DNA of 64,000 bases from Bradyrhizobium archetypum (GCF_013114835.1 NZ_JAAVLW010000004.1:310001-374000); one strand, 5' to 3'; positions 52,070-62,067 are shown, counted from the stretch's first letter. The notes: generated from the sequence alone by a model not told the origin. Program-made: numbers and translations.

Positions 52070-53062
52070 ATGCGAACGACCATTCTCTTCGGCGGCACCA
52101 ACAAGGAGCGTCTGGTTTCGGTGGCAAGCGCGCAGGCGCTGCACCGGGCCCTGCCGGAAGCCGATCTCTGGTTCTGGTCCGTGGCGGACACCGTGCATGA
52201 GATCAACTCGACCCTGCTGCTGGAGCACGCGCGCCCGTTCGAGGATGAATTCAAGCCGGCTGGCCGCTGCATCGAGCTGAACAAGGCGCTGGACAAGGCC
52301 AAAGCCGAGGACCGCGTGCTTGTACTCGGATTGCACGGCGGCCGCGCCGAGAACGGCGAGCTGCAGGCGATGTGCGAACTGCGTGGGATTCCCTTCACCG
52401 GCTCCGGCTCGGCGTCGTCAAACCTCGCCTTCGACAAGGCGGCGGCCAAGCGCTTTGCGGCGATTGCGGGCGTCGCTACGCCGGAAGATATCGAGCTGGA
52501 CAATCTCGACGCGGCCTTTGCCGAATACGGCAGGCTGATTGCAAAGCCGGCGCGGGATGGTTCAAGCTACGGCCTGATCTTTGTCAACGCGAAGCAGGAC
52601 CTCGTTGCGGTCCGCAACGCCGCTAAAACCGAAGAATATCTGATCGAGCCGTACATCGCGGGCACGGAAGCAACCTGTGGCGTGCTGGAGCAATCGGATG
52701 GCACGCTGATGTCGCTTCCGCCGATCGAGATCGTCCCCGGAGAGGGCACCTTCGACTACACGGCCAAATACCTGCTCAAATCGACGCAGGAGATCTGCCC
52801 CGGGCGCTTTTCTCCGGAAATCAGTGCGCTCCTGAAGGATCAGGCGCTGCGAGCGCACAAAGCGCTGTCCTGCACCGGCTATTCCCGGACCGATTTCATC
52901 ATCTCGGCGAAGGGGCCGGTCTACCTGGAAACCAATACCCTGCCGGGCCTGACGGCGGCATCGCTCTATCCCAAGGCGCTGAAGGTGCAGGGGATCGAAT
53001 TTGCGGACTTTCTGCGCGACCAGATCGCGTTGGCGGAGCGGCGGAGCCGGGAACGGGTTTGA
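52070..53062 (+). CDS. ddl: D-alanine-D-alanine ligase
   Basis: A 330-residue ATP-grasp ligase. The N-terminal domain is unusual in opening TILFGGTNKERLVSVASAQA in place of the common GGxSxEREVSL. GLHGGRAENGELQAMCELRG, PFTGSGSASSNLAFDKAAAK, AKPARDGSSYGLIFV and VYLETNTLPGLTAASLYPKA give the substrate and metal sites. It makes the dipeptide used by MurF. The divergent N-terminal motif suggests a distinct Ddl subgroup. A terminator follows. Confidence 0.9.
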   Translation: MRTTILFGGTNKERLVSVASAQALHRALPEADLWFWSVADTVHEINSTLLLEHARPFEDEFKPAGRCIELNKALDKAKAEDRVLVLGLHGGRAENGELQAMCELRGIPFTGSGSASSNLAFDKAAAKRFAAIAGVATPEDIELDNLDAAFAEYGRLIAKPARDGSSYGLIFVNAKQDLVAVRNAAKTEEYLIEPYIAGTEATCGVLEQSDGTLMSLPPIEIVPGEGTFDYTAKYLLKSTQEICPGRFSPEISALLKDQALRAHKALSCTGYSRTDFIISAKGPVYLETNTLPGLTAASLYPKALKVQGIEFADFLRDQIALAERRSRERV

Positions 53063-53163
53063 TCGGCTGCCCTGTTAACCGGGAACCAGCCCCTGATCCC
53101 GAAAATTGTTTCAAAATCCTAACAGTTGAGCGGCAAACTACTCAAAACACGTATCAAATCTCG

Positions 53164-53182
53164 CCGTCGGGGCGACGGTTTT
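53164..53182 (+). terminator. Rho-independent terminator after ddl
   Basis: CCGTCG (53164-53169), loop GGG, CGACGG (53173-53178) and TTTT. It splits the mur part of the cluster from ftsQAZ. Confidence 0.8.
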
Positions 53183-53360
53183 ACACTTTGTTTACCAGTA
53201 AGTCCGAAGGTTAACGCTGGCGGCGCATGTGGCGCTTGGCTGCCGGGGTGTACCTGTTCCGACTTCAGGTCAGCACTTAAGTCCGGCACGGCCGAGAGGT
53301 CATTTGAGCCAGGACTCGCAAAAAAGCTTTGCGGGAACAACACTTGAATAGGCTCGTGCA
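53183..53360. promoter_or_regulatory. Probable ftsQAZ promoter region
   Basis: After the ddl terminator come about 180 bases before ftsQ. GGTTAAC at about 53210 resembles a CtrA half-site; no full TTAA-N7-TTAA site is seen. The exact promoter cannot be named. Confidence 0.35.
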
Positions 53361-54347
53361 ATGGATGGTGCAGGACGCCTCATGGGGTCGGCGAGATCGC
53401 CGGGGCCCCAGGCTGACCTGAAAGCGGCTGCTATTGGAGCGGTCGTGTTGCTGCGCGAGCGGCTGGGCCGCCGCGCCCGGGTCCCGGCAAGACCCGTGAT
53501 CGATCGCGAGCCGTCGAATCGCCTGGTCCTCCTGGTCGAACGTTACCTTCCGAATCGTCTCGGCGTCGCCCTGACCTTCCTGATGCTGCTCGGCAGTGCC
53601 GGCTTTGGCATCGTCAAGGGCGGTCACCTCGACGCATTCACGGCAGCGCTCAGCGACACGCGCAATGCGCTGGCCAACTCGGCGGGATTCCGCATTACCG
53701 AAGTCATCATCAACGGCCGCAAGCAATTGAGTCAGGACGAGGTGCTCGCGATCGGCGGCATCAATGGCCGCTCCTCGCTGTTGTTTCTCGACGCGGTCAC
53801 GGTGCGGGACAGGCTCAAGGCCAATCCTTGGATCGCTGATGCGACCATCCTGAAGCTTTATCCCGGCCAGTTGCAGATCGACATCGTCGAGCGCACGGCT
53901 TTCGCGCTGTGGCAGCAGGCCGGCCAGTTGTCAGTGATCTCCGAGGACGGCGCAATACTGGAGCCTTATGTATCGCGCCGCTTCGCGACGCTGCCGCTGG
54001 TGGTGGGCAAAGGGGCCGACGTCAAGGCGCGTGATTTCCTCGCGCTGCTCGATCGCTATCCGCAGGTCCGCTCGGTGACCAAAGCTGCGATTTTCGTCGG
54101 CGAACGGCGCTGGAATTTGCGGCTGAATGACGGCCTCGACATTCGCCTGCCGGAGAACGACGTCGGCAACGCACTTGCGATGTTGAGCAAGCTCGACAAG
54201 GAGGACCGGCTGTTCTCGCGCGATATCGTTGCCGTCGACATGCGCCTGCCGGACCGCCTGACGGTGCAATTGTCGGAGGACGCGGCAAAGGCCCGCGAGG
54301 AACTGTTCAAGGAAAAGAAGCCGAAGAAAAAGGCCGGTGACGCATGA
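53361..54347 (+). CDS. ftsQ: Cell division protein FtsQ
   Basis: A 328-residue bitopic protein. A cytosolic N terminus of about 60 residues precedes one membrane helix (VALTFLMLLGSAGFGIV). The POTRA domain (about 110-180: FRITEVIINGRKQLSQDEVL) and the FtsQ β domain (LPLVVGKGADVKARDFLALL) follow. The tail is lysine-rich (KEKKPKKKAG). It scaffolds FtsL and FtsB. Its ATG could also be one of the later in-frame starts. It overlaps ftsA by four bases. Confidence 0.94.
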   Translation: MDGAGRLMGSARSPGPQADLKAAAIGAVVLLRERLGRRARVPARPVIDREPSNRLVLLVERYLPNRLGVALTFLMLLGSAGFGIVKGGHLDAFTAALSDTRNALANSAGFRITEVIINGRKQLSQDEVLAIGGINGRSSLLFLDAVTVRDRLKANPWIADATILKLYPGQLQIDIVERTAFALWQQAGQLSVISEDGAILEPYVSRRFATLPLVVGKGADVKARDFLALLDRYPQVRSVTKAAIFVGERRWNLRLNDGLDIRLPENDVGNALAMLSKLDKEDRLFSRDIVAVDMRLPDRLTVQLSEDAAKAREELFKEKKPKKKAGDA

Positions 54348-55663
54348 CCGGCCTCGATCGCAACCAGACCCCGAAGACGCGGCCCGTCGATCACAAGCGT
54401 ACGGCGCTGGTGGCGTCGCTCGACATCGGCACCAGCAAGATCGCCTGCATGATCGCGCGGCTGAAGCCCTCGCCGCCGAGCGAGGCGCTGCGCGGACGTA
54501 CCCACGCGGTGGAATTGATCGGCTACAGCCAGATCCAATCGCGCGGCGTCAAGGCAGGCTCCGTGGTCGATCTCGCCGAATGCGAGCAGGCGGTGCGCCA
54601 GGCGGTGGCGCTGGCCGAGCGCATGGCCAAGGTCCGCGTTGAATCAATATTGCTGTCGGTTTCCGGCGGGCGGCTGCAAGGCCAGCTTGTCGAGGCCGCC
54701 GCCGATATCAGAGGCGGCTCGGTCACCGCTGAAGACGTCACCCGGGTGACCTCCACCGGCATGCGCCACGCCACCGGCGAGGGGCGCACGGTGCTGCACG
54801 CACTGCCGGTCGGCTACGCGCTGGACGGCGTCAAGGGGATCCGCGATCCGCGCGGCATGGTGGCCCGGCAGTTCGGCGTCGACATGCAGGTGGTGACGGC
54901 GGACGCCACCGTCGCCCGCAACCTGATGCTGGTAGTCGAGCGCTGCCACCTCAATGTCGAGGCCATGGCGGCGAGTCCTTATGTAGCAGGCCTGTCCGTG
55001 CTGACCGACGACGAGGCCGATCTCGGCGCGGCCGTGGTCGAAATGGGGGCCGGGTCGACTACAATCGCGACCTATTCGGGCGGCCGTTTCGTGCATGCGA
55101 GCGGATTTGCGCTCGGCGGTCAGCATGTGACGATGGACCTTGCCCGCGGCGTCGGCGCATGCATTGCTGATGCCGAGCGAATCAAGACGTTATATGGCAC
55201 CGTGCTGACCGGCGGGTCCGACGCGCGCGAGTTGATGTCTGTACCGACTGCGGGCGAAGAACATGATGCGCCGCAGATCGTCTCGCGCGCCACGATTGCC
55301 AACATCGTCCGGCATCGTGCCGAGGAGATTTTTGAAATGGTCCGGGACCGACTCGCGGATTCCCCCTTTGCGGCAGAGCCGAGGGCGCGGGTTGTTTTGA
55401 GCGGCGGGGCGTCCCAGCTCACCGGCACCGTGGAGCTCGCCACCCGCATTCTCAACCGGCCGGTCCGGATCGGCCGTCCGCTCGGGTTCGGCCGGCTGCC
55501 CAACGAGGCCAAGAGCGCCTCGTTCGCGGTGCCGACCGGCCTCCTGGTCTATCCGCAATACGCTCATCTTGAACACGTCGAACCGCGGCATACGCGGCAA
55601 CTCAAGACAGGGACGGACGGTTATTTTGGAAGGGTCGGACGATGGCTTCGCGAGGGCTTCTGA
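54344..55663 (+). CDS. ftsA: Cell division protein FtsA
   Basis: A 439-residue actin-like protein. VASLDIGTSKIACMIARLKP is the phosphate-1 motif, AAVVEMGAGSTTIATYSGGR phosphate 2, and VVLSGGASQLTGTVELATRI the adenosine motif; the 1C domain lies between. The C-terminal amphipathic helix GRVGRWLREGF anchors it to the membrane. It tethers FtsZ filaments. It overlaps ftsQ by four bases and is 90 bases from ftsZ. Confidence 0.97.
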   Translation: MTGLDRNQTPKTRPVDHKRTALVASLDIGTSKIACMIARLKPSPPSEALRGRTHAVELIGYSQIQSRGVKAGSVVDLAECEQAVRQAVALAERMAKVRVESILLSVSGGRLQGQLVEAAADIRGGSVTAEDVTRVTSTGMRHATGEGRTVLHALPVGYALDGVKGIRDPRGMVARQFGVDMQVVTADATVARNLMLVVERCHLNVEAMAASPYVAGLSVLTDDEADLGAAVVEMGAGSTTIATYSGGRFVHASGFALGGQHVTMDLARGVGACIADAERIKTLYGTVLTGGSDARELMSVPTAGEEHDAPQIVSRATIANIVRHRAEEIFEMVRDRLADSPFAAEPRARVVLSGGASQLTGTVELATRILNRPVRIGRPLGFGRLPNEAKSASFAVPTGLLVYPQYAHLEHVEPRHTRQLKTGTDGYFGRVGRWLREGF

Positions 55664-55753
55664 TGACCGGTCTTGCAAACAAGCGATTTTCACCAGATCC
55701 CGCGGCCACCGGCCGGGGCGAACCAACGCGCGCGTCGTAATCGAGAGGCAATC

Positions 55754-57556
55754 ATGGCACTCAATCTGACACCCCCTGACATCAGCGAGCTGAAACCGCG
55801 GATTACCGTCTTCGGTGTCGGTGGAGCAGGCGGCAATGCCGTCAATAACATGATCACTGCCGGGTTGCAGGGAGTCGACTTCGTCGTCGCCAACACCGAC
55901 GCGCAGGCGCTGACCATGTCGAAGGCCCAACGCATCGTGCAGATGGGCACGGCGGTCACGCAGGGCCTCGGCGCAGGGTCGCAGCCTGATGTCGGCGCGG
56001 CGGCGGCGCAGGAGGTCATCGACGAGCTTCGCGACCATCTCTCGGGCGCCAACATGGTGTTCGTCACCGCCGGCATGGGCGGCGGCACCGGCACCGGCGC
56101 AGCCCCGGTGATCGCCAAGACCGCGCGCGACATGGGCATCCTCACCGTTGGCGTCGTGACCAAGCCGTTCCACTTTGAAGGCCAGCGCCGCATGCGCACC
56201 GCCGAATCCGGCATTGCCGAGCTGCACAAGGTGGTCGACACGCTCCTGATCATCCCGAACCAGAACCTGTTCCGGGTCGCCAACGAAAAGACCACCTTCG
56301 CCGACGCCTTCGCGATGGCCGATCAAGTGCTCTACTCGGGCGTCGCCTGCATCACCGATCTCATGGTCAAGGAAGGCCTGATCAACCTCGACTTCGCCGA
56401 TGTCCGCGCGGTGATGCGCGAAATGGGCAAGGCGATGATGGGCACCGGCGAGGCGACCGGCGACAAGCGCGCGCTGACCGCAGCCGAAGCCGCGATCGCC
56501 AACCCGCTGATCGACGATAGCTCGATGAAGGGCGCCAAGGGTCTGCTGATTTCGATCACCGGCGGCAAGGACCTGACGCTGTTCGAAGTCGACGAAGCCG
56601 CCACGCGGATTCGTGAGGAAGTCGACCAGGACGCCAACATCATCGTCGGCGCCACTTTCGATGAATCGCTCGACGGCATCATCCGCGTCTCCGTCGTTGC
56701 GACCGGCATCGATCAGTCGCAGATCGCGCGCGGCAACCAGCCTGCGCCGGTTGCTGCCGCCGCACCTGCCACCGCACCCGCCGCCACGGCGTCGCCGGAC
56801 TCGCGTCTGGCTGAATTGACGGCTCGCCTGCGCGCCGACAATGCGCGCCTGGCCGAGCGCGTCCAGAAGCTCGAGCCGGCGTCGGCGCCGCAGGTGGCCG
56901 CTGCGGCACCGACGCCCGCCGCTGCGCAGGCGCAGCGCGGAAATGTCGAGCGTGCGGCGCTCGCCGCGATCGCCGCCGCCGTCGAACCCCCGCAACAGGC
57001 GCCGATCCAGCCGGCGTCCTATGGCGACGTTACGGTTCGCCCGATCGCCCAGAAGCCGACCCTGTTCCCGGACAAGGAGGCCGCCCGCATCGAGCCCGAG
57101 CCGGCGATGCCTGAAACCTTCATCCCGCAAGCGGCCGAACGCCCGCCGGTCCGCACGCCGCGGATGCCGAAGTTCGAGGAACTTCCGATGCCGGCGCAGG
57201 CCGAGATCCGGCAGGCGCGTGGTGAGCCCGAAGAGGAGCATCCGCAGAAGACCCGGCTGTCGCTGCTGCAGCGGCTGGCCAATGTCGGCCTCGGCCGCCG
57301 CGACGAGGAGAACGAGCCGCCGATCGCCGCGCGGGCGTCCGGTCCGGCGATGGCGCCACTGCCGCCGCTGCCGGAACGCAAGCCGCAGCGCACGGTCGCC
57401 CAGCAAATGGCGAATCACGAGCCGGTATCGGAATATGCAAAGCGTTCGGCGCCGCAGGGTTTGGACGTTCATGGCCGCCCGGCACCTGTTGCCCCGGCGC
57501 CACAGGGCGACGACCATCTTGATATCCCGGCCTTCCTCCGGCGTCAGGCCAACTGA
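55754..57556 (+). CDS. ftsZ: Cell division protein FtsZ, long-linker form
   Basis: A 600-residue tubulin homologue. The GTPase domain (about 12-320) has [13 protein letters not shown], the tubulin signature GGGTGTG at 109-115 and the T7 catalytic loop with [12 protein letters not shown] disordered Ala/Pro/Glu/Arg-rich linker of about 260 residues leads to the conserved C-terminal peptide [10 protein letters not shown], which binds FtsA and ZipA-like partners. This linker length is typical of Bradyrhizobium. The ATG at 55754 with GAGAGG upstream is the family start. Confidence 0.97.
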   Translation: MALNLTPPDISELKPRITVFGVGGAGGNAVNNMITAGLQGVDFVVANTDAQALTMSKAQRIVQMGTAVTQGLGAGSQPDVGAAAAQEVIDELRDHLSGANMVFVTAGMGGGTGTGAAPVIAKTARDMGILTVGVVTKPFHFEGQRRMRTAESGIAELHKVVDTLLIIPNQNLFRVANEKTTFADAFAMADQVLYSGVACITDLMVKEGLINLDFADVRAVMREMGKAMMGTGEATGDKRALTAAEAAIANPLIDDSSMKGAKGLLISITGGKDLTLFEVDEAATRIREEVDQDANIIVGATFDESLDGIIRVSVVATGIDQSQIARGNQPAPVAAAAPATAPAATASPDSRLAELTARLRADNARLAERVQKLEPASAPQVAAAAPTPAAAQAQRGNVERAALAAIAAAVEPPQQAPIQPASYGDVTVRPIAQKPTLFPDKEAARIEPEPAMPETFIPQAAERPPVRTPRMPKFEELPMPAQAEIRQARGEPEEEHPQKTRLSLLQRLANVGLGRRDEENEPPIAARASGPAMAPLPPLPERKPQRTVAQQMANHEPVSEYAKRSAPQGLDVHGRPAPVAPAPQGDDHLDIPAFLRRQAN

Positions 57557-57581
57557 GGTTTTGTTACAATCGACCTGAGCC

Positions 57582-57620
57582 AAAGGGCCCCGGCTGGACC
57601 AGCCGGGGCCCTTTCCTTTG
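57582..57620 (+). terminator. Rho-independent terminator after ftsZ
   Basis: A perfect 14-bp stem (57582-57595 with 57601-57614, loop GGACC), followed by CCTTTG. It ends the ftsQAZ transcript 26 bases after the stop codon. Confidence 0.9.
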
Positions 57621-57905
57621 AGGCGGGGCCAGGTTCGGAAGGTCGGTCAACCAACTGATTTTAAATCATTAATTATCCACTCCGTGATCAGCTGTTACGG
57701 CTAAGAACGCCTCCCGCCATGCCGGAATTGGGTTAACCCTTGGCGCGAATGCGGCAGAGATAGGGTAACAATCCGTAAAGAAGCGTGAGTTGTGCGCGTT
57801 AGGGCAAAGACTATGGTCTGCCATGACTTGGGGATGCCTAGAACGCGAATCGGCGCACACGGCCGGTTCCGTCTTTAGGTTAAGTCGGGTAGTGGGCAGT
57901 TATCG
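57621..57905. other. lpxC leader region
   Basis: A 285-base gap with no gene. It contains an AT-rich stretch around 57655-57675 and the perfect palindrome GGGTTAACCC (57730-57739). Either could belong to the lpxC promoter; neither matches a well-defined regulator site. Confidence 0.4.
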
Positions 57906-58865
57906 ATGAAATTCAGCCGCCAAACCACGCTTCGGTCGCAAGCCACCGTCACGGGTGTTGGCGTTCATTCCGGTTTACCTGTGAGCCTGACCATCGGACC
58001 GGCACCTGTGAATGCGGGTCTTGTTTTTGTCCGTACCGGCCTTGATGAGACCGACCGCGAAATTCCCGCCGTCGCCGCATCCGTCACCGCGACCGATTTC
58101 CAGACCGTTCTCGGCGACCGCGAAGGCCCGCTGGTTTCTACCTCCGAACACGTTCTCGCTGCCTTGCGCGGCATGGGTGTCGACAACGCCATCATCGAAG
58201 TCGATGGTCCCGAAGTTCCGATCATGGACGGCAGTGCGGCGGCCTTCGTCGCTGCGATTGATCAGGCCGGCATCATCACCCAGTCGGCTTCCCGCCGCTT
58301 CATTCAAATCCTCAAGCCGGTGCAGGTTGCGATTGGCGACAGCTTTGGCGAACTGCGTCCGCATGCGGGCGGGTTCCGCGTCGAAGTCGAAATCGACTTC
58401 GCCGCGCCTGCAATCGGCCGCCAGAATTATTCGCTCGATCTGAGCCCGGAAAGCTTCCGCCGCGAGGTTTCGCGCGCGCGCACCTTCGGCTTCATGAGTG
58501 ACACCGCGCGGCTGTGGAGCGCGGGCTTCGCGCTCGGCGCGTCGTTCGAGAATTCGGTGGTGTTCGACGAGGACCGTCTGCTCAACCCGGAAGGGCTGCG
58601 CTACAGCGATGAATGCGTTCGCCACAAGGTGCTCGATGCCATCGGCGACCTCACGCTGGCCGGCTTGCCGCTGCTCGGCGCCTATCGCTCGATCCGCCCC
58701 GGCCACAAGCTGAACCACGCCGTGCTGACCGCGCTGTTGGCCGATCGCAGCGCCTGGCGGGTGGTCGAGGCTGAACCGGCACGCCGTCCCCGCGGTTATG
58801 TCGAGGCTGGCGCGGGCATGGTGGGCGGCTTGATCGCCCCGGCCTATGGTCCGGACGTCTCCTGA
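57906..58865 (+). CDS. lpxC: UDP-3-O-acyl-N-acetylglucosamine deacetylase
   Basis: A 319-residue zinc enzyme for the committed step of lipid A synthesis. Zinc ligands are His82 (TSEHVLAALRGMGVDN), His240 and Asp244 (VRHKVLDAIGDL), and His267 (IRPGHKLNHAV) is the general acid. The N-terminal VTGVGVHSGLPV is also conserved. It stands as a single gene after the ftsZ terminator, as is usual in alphaproteobacteria. Confidence 0.97.
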   Translation: MKFSRQTTLRSQATVTGVGVHSGLPVSLTIGPAPVNAGLVFVRTGLDETDREIPAVAASVTATDFQTVLGDREGPLVSTSEHVLAALRGMGVDNAIIEVDGPEVPIMDGSAAAFVAAIDQAGIITQSASRRFIQILKPVQVAIGDSFGELRPHAGGFRVEVEIDFAAPAIGRQNYSLDLSPESFRREVSRARTFGFMSDTARLWSAGFALGASFENSVVFDEDRLLNPEGLRYSDECVRHKVLDAIGDLTLAGLPLLGAYRSIRPGHKLNHAVLTALLADRSAWRVVEAEPARRPRGYVEAGAGMVGGLIAPAYGPDVS

Positions 58866-59071
58866 CTTTGCCTTTGCAATATCCAGCTTTATCCTTCATT
58901 TCTGACCCGTTTTGCGCCGCATCGGCGCGTTTTCCGTAGTAACCACAATCGGTAACAACGGCCGTTCCGCCGCCTTAATCCGGGCGAATTGGCTGCGTAT
59001 TCGGTTGGTCAAGGAGCATTTTTCGGCTACAGAAGCCCGCGGTTGCACCACACGCGCCACGGGCCCTGAAG

Positions 59072-59107
59072 AAATTGGGCACCAAACGCAAATTGGGCAC
59101 CAAACGC
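59072..59107. repeat. 18-bp tandem duplication
   Basis: AAATTGGGCACCAAACGC occurs twice in tandem (59072-59089, 59090-59107), with a partial third copy after it. It lies in the leader of bamD. Confidence 0.9.
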
Positions 59108-59201
59108 ATTGGGCATCGGGAATATGACGTCCATGACTGCGGTTCACGGACGGGCGGGCTCACTCATCAGTCGCATTACAGGGCGTCAGGTCACAGATTC
59201 C

Positions 59202-60110
59202 ATGTCGGCACAGCGTATGACGCTTGAATCACGCAATTCACTCGGGGCGTCCGGTCTCGCTCGCGCGGGGCGATCGCTGCGGCTGGCGGCAGGCCTGATT
59301 GCGCTCGCCATCCCCTTGAGCGGTTGCGGCACGGGCGCGCTCTGGGACAAGTTCACCCAGAAGGACGACACCTTCAACGAAGAGCCCGCGGACAAGCTCT
59401 ACAATGAGGGCTTGTACCTGATGAACCAGCGCAAGGATAACAAGGCGGCGGCGAAGAAATTCGAGGAAGTCGATCGCCAGCATCCTTATTCGGACTGGGC
59501 GCGCAAATCGCTCCTGATGTCGGCGTATTCCTTCTATAACCAGGGCGACTATGATAGCTGCATCGGCGCGGCGACCCGCTACGTCACGCTGCATCCCGGC
59601 AGTCCCGACGCAGCCTACGCGCAATATCTGATCGCGGCCTCGCATTACGACCAGATCCCGGACATCTCCCGCGACCAGGGCCGCACCGAAAAGGCGATCG
59701 CGGCGCTGGAAGAGGTGATTCGCAAATACCCGACCTCCGAATACGCCAACTCCGCCAAGGCCAAGCTCGAAGGCGCGCGCGACCAGCTCGCCGGCAAGGA
59801 AATGGATGTCGGCCGCTACTACATGGAGCGGCGCGACTACACCGCCGCCATCAACCGCTTCAAGACCGTGGTCACCCGCTACCAGACCACGCGGCACGTC
59901 GAGGAAGCGCTGGCGCGGCTCACGGAAGCCTATATGTCGATCGGAATCGTCGGCGAGGCGCAGACGGCGGCGGCTGTGCTTGGGCACAACTTTCCTGACA
60001 GCCGCTGGTACAAGGACGCCTATAATCTTGTAAAGTCGGGCGGTCTCGAGCCCAGCGAGAACAAGGGTTCCTACATTTCCAGGGCCTTCAAGAAGCTGGG
60101 TCTTGGATAA
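59202..60110 (+). CDS. bamD: Outer-membrane assembly lipoprotein BamD
   Basis: A 302-residue lipoprotein. The signal peptide ends in the lipobox LSGC (about residue 41). Five TPR-like repeats follow: KLYNEGLYLMNQRKDNKAAA, QHPYSDWARKSLLMSAYSFY, YVTLHPGSPDAAYAQYLIAA and similar. BamD is an essential part of the BAM complex that inserts β-barrel proteins. The ATG at 59202 gives a fair signal peptide; ATGs at 59124 and 59109 would extend the n-region strongly. An 18-bp tandem duplication lies upstream. Confidence 0.94.
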   Translation: MSAQRMTLESRNSLGASGLARAGRSLRLAAGLIALAIPLSGCGTGALWDKFTQKDDTFNEEPADKLYNEGLYLMNQRKDNKAAAKKFEEVDRQHPYSDWARKSLLMSAYSFYNQGDYDSCIGAATRYVTLHPGSPDAAYAQYLIAASHYDQIPDISRDQGRTEKAIAALEEVIRKYPTSEYANSAKAKLEGARDQLAGKEMDVGRYYMERRDYTAAINRFKTVVTRYQTTRHVEEALARLTEAYMSIGIVGEAQTAAAVLGHNFPDSRWYKDAYNLVKSGGLEPSENKGSYISRAFKKLGLG

Positions 60111-60200
60111 CCCAGGCGGATTCGACATTCGCTTGGGCCATGCCGCGACTTCGTGAGGCGAATGCAGATCCGTAAAGCTCCACTACCAGCTCGGTATTTG

Positions 60201-60277
60201 CTAGTGGTCCTTTTGATTCTAACATTCGCAATGGTGGCTCCCAGGGCGGGGAGCAAATGTTAGAACCGGACCACTAG
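60201..60277. repeat. Long interrupted palindrome (CTAGTGGTCC element)
   Basis: CTAGTGGTCC and TTCTAACATT on the left pair with AATGTTAGAA and GGACCACTAG on the right. A short GC-rich centre lies between them. The whole element could fold into one 77-base hairpin. It lies between bamD and recN and ends 13 bases before the recN start. Confidence 0.85.
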
Positions 60278-60290
60278 GAATTTACTTCGC

Positions 60291-61961
60291 ATGCTGGCGC
60301 GTCTGTCGATCCGCGACATCGTCCTGATCGAACGGCTCGATATCGAATTCTCCCGCGGCCTCGCGGTGCTGACCGGCGAAACCGGCGCGGGCAAATCCAT
60401 CCTGCTCGATGCCTTCGCGCTGGCGCTCGGCGGCCGTGGCGATGCCGGCCTCGTCCGCCACGGCGCGGAGCAGGGCCAGGTGACCGCCACGTTCGACGTT
60501 CCCAAGGGCCACCCCGCGACAAAAATCCTCTCCGAGAACGGCCTCGACGATAGCGGCGAAATGATCCTGCGTCGCGTGCAGCTTGCCGACGGCCGCACCC
60601 GCGCCTTCATCAACGACCAGTCGATCAGCGTGCAAACGCTCAAAGCCGTCGGCGCGACGCTGGTAGAAATCCACGGCCAGCATGACGAGCGCGCACTGGT
60701 CGATGCCTCGACGCACCGCCAATTGCTCGATGCGTTTGCCGGGTTGGAGAAGGAAGTCGCGGCGCTGGAAGCGCTGTGGGAGGCGCGGCGCACCGCCAAT
60801 CAGGCGCTCGACGAGCACCGCGCCAGCATGGAACGCGCCGCGCGCGAGGCGGACTATTTGCGTCACGCCGCCGACGAGCTCAAGGCGCTGAAGCCGAAGG
60901 ACGGCGAGGAGACAGCGCTTGCCGAACGCCGCACCACCATGATGCAGGGCGAGAAGATCGCCAGCGACCTGCGCGAGGCGCAGGAGGCGGTCGGCGGCAA
61001 CAACTCGCCGGTGCCGGCGCTGGCGGCCGCGGTGCGCCGCCTCGAACGCCGCGCCGCCAATTCACCCGCGCTGGTTGAGCCGGCGGTGAAGGCGATCGAC
61101 ATCGCGATCAACGCGCTGGAAGAGGCCGACCAGCATCTCAGCGCCGCCCTGGTCGCGGCCGATTTCGATCCCGCCGAGCTGGAGCGCATCGAGGAGCGTC
61201 TGTTTGCGCTTCGCGCCGCCTCGCGCAAATATTCGACGCCGGTCGACGGGCTGGCGGCGCTCGCCGCCAAATTTGCTTCCGACGTGGCGCTGATCGATGC
61301 CGGTGCGGAACAGTTGAAGAAGCTGGAAGCCGCTTCTGCCGAGGCCGACCAGCGCTACGGCGCGGCGGCGGCGAAGCTGTCCGCGGCCCGGGCCAAGTCC
61401 GCCGAGAAGCTCAACAAGGCGGTCAATGCCGAGCTCGCGCCGCTGAAGCTCGAGCGCGCAAAGTTCATGACGCAGATCGTAAGCGACCCGAACGCGCCGG
61501 GGCCGCAGGGCATCGACCGCGTCGAGTTCTGGGTGCAGACCAATCCCGGCACCAAGCCGGGACCGCTGATGAAGGTCGCCTCCGGCGGCGAACTGTCGCG
61601 TTTCCTGCTGGCGTTGAAGGTCGTGCTGGCCGACCGCGGTTCGGCGCCGACGCTGGTGTTCGACGAAATCGATACCGGCGTCGGCGGCGCGGTGGCGGAC
61701 GCGATCGGATCGCGGCTTTCGCGGTTGGCGGGCCAGGTCCAGGTGATGGCCGTAACCCACGCGCCGCAGGTCGCCGCGCGCGCCGACCAGCATTTGCTGA
61801 TTTCCAAGGACGCCCTCGACAAGGGCAAGCGCGTCGCCACCCGCGTCAACGCACTTGCCGCCGACCACCGCCGCGAGGAAATCGCCCGCATGCTGGCCGG
61901 CGCGGAGATAACGGCGGAGGCCAGGGCGGCGGCGGAACGGCTGTTAAGAGCGGCTTCCTAG
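60291..61961 (+). CDS. recN: DNA repair protein RecN
   Basis: A 556-residue SMC-like ATPase. Walker A is GETGAGKS at 29-36 (LTGETGAGKSILLDAFALAL), LVEIHGQHDERALVDASTHR is also typical, the central coiled-coil part spans about 150-370, and the C-terminal half has the signature GGELSRFLLALKVVLA with Walker B TLVFDEIDTGVGG. It organises broken DNA ends for recombination. It is part of the bamD-recN-ligA order common in Rhizobiales. Confidence 0.97.
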   Translation: MLARLSIRDIVLIERLDIEFSRGLAVLTGETGAGKSILLDAFALALGGRGDAGLVRHGAEQGQVTATFDVPKGHPATKILSENGLDDSGEMILRRVQLADGRTRAFINDQSISVQTLKAVGATLVEIHGQHDERALVDASTHRQLLDAFAGLEKEVAALEALWEARRTANQALDEHRASMERAAREADYLRHAADELKALKPKDGEETALAERRTTMMQGEKIASDLREAQEAVGGNNSPVPALAAAVRRLERRAANSPALVEPAVKAIDIAINALEEADQHLSAALVAADFDPAELERIEERLFALRAASRKYSTPVDGLAALAAKFASDVALIDAGAEQLKKLEAASAEADQRYGAAAAKLSAARAKSAEKLNKAVNAELAPLKLERAKFMTQIVSDPNAPGPQGIDRVEFWVQTNPGTKPGPLMKVASGGELSRFLLALKVVLADRGSAPTLVFDEIDTGVGGAVADAIGSRLSRLAGQVQVMAVTHAPQVAARADQHLLISKDALDKGKRVATRVNALAADHRREEIARMLAGAEITAEARAAAERLLRAAS

Positions 61962-61963
61962 CG

Positions 61964-62063
61964 GTCATTCCGGGGCGCGCGTAGCGCGAACTATGGGGCG
62001 CCCTTGCGCCCTGAGAATCTCGAGCTTCCGGGTTCGGTCCTAACGGACCGCCCCGGAATGACG
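61964..62063. repeat. Palindromic repeat, family A, left of the intact GIY-YIG gene
   Basis: GTCATTCCGGGGCGCGCGTA opens it, GAATCTCGAGCTTCCGGGTT is central, and CCGCCCCGGAATGACG closes it. It runs from the recN stop codon to four bases before the GIY-YIG stop codon. Confidence 0.92.
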
Positions 62064-62067
62064 AAAC

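Noticed and set aside
53183..53360. Full CtrA box before ftsQ
   Set aside because: Only a GGTTAAC half-site is visible; no TTAA-N7-TTAA spacing was found.
55190..57583. Open frame of 797 codons on the minus strand opposite ftsA/ftsZ
   Set aside because: It mirrors the codon structure of ftsZ and ftsA, is rich in Arg/Ala/Gly without domain pattern, and has no ribosome-binding site; it is a high-GC shadow.
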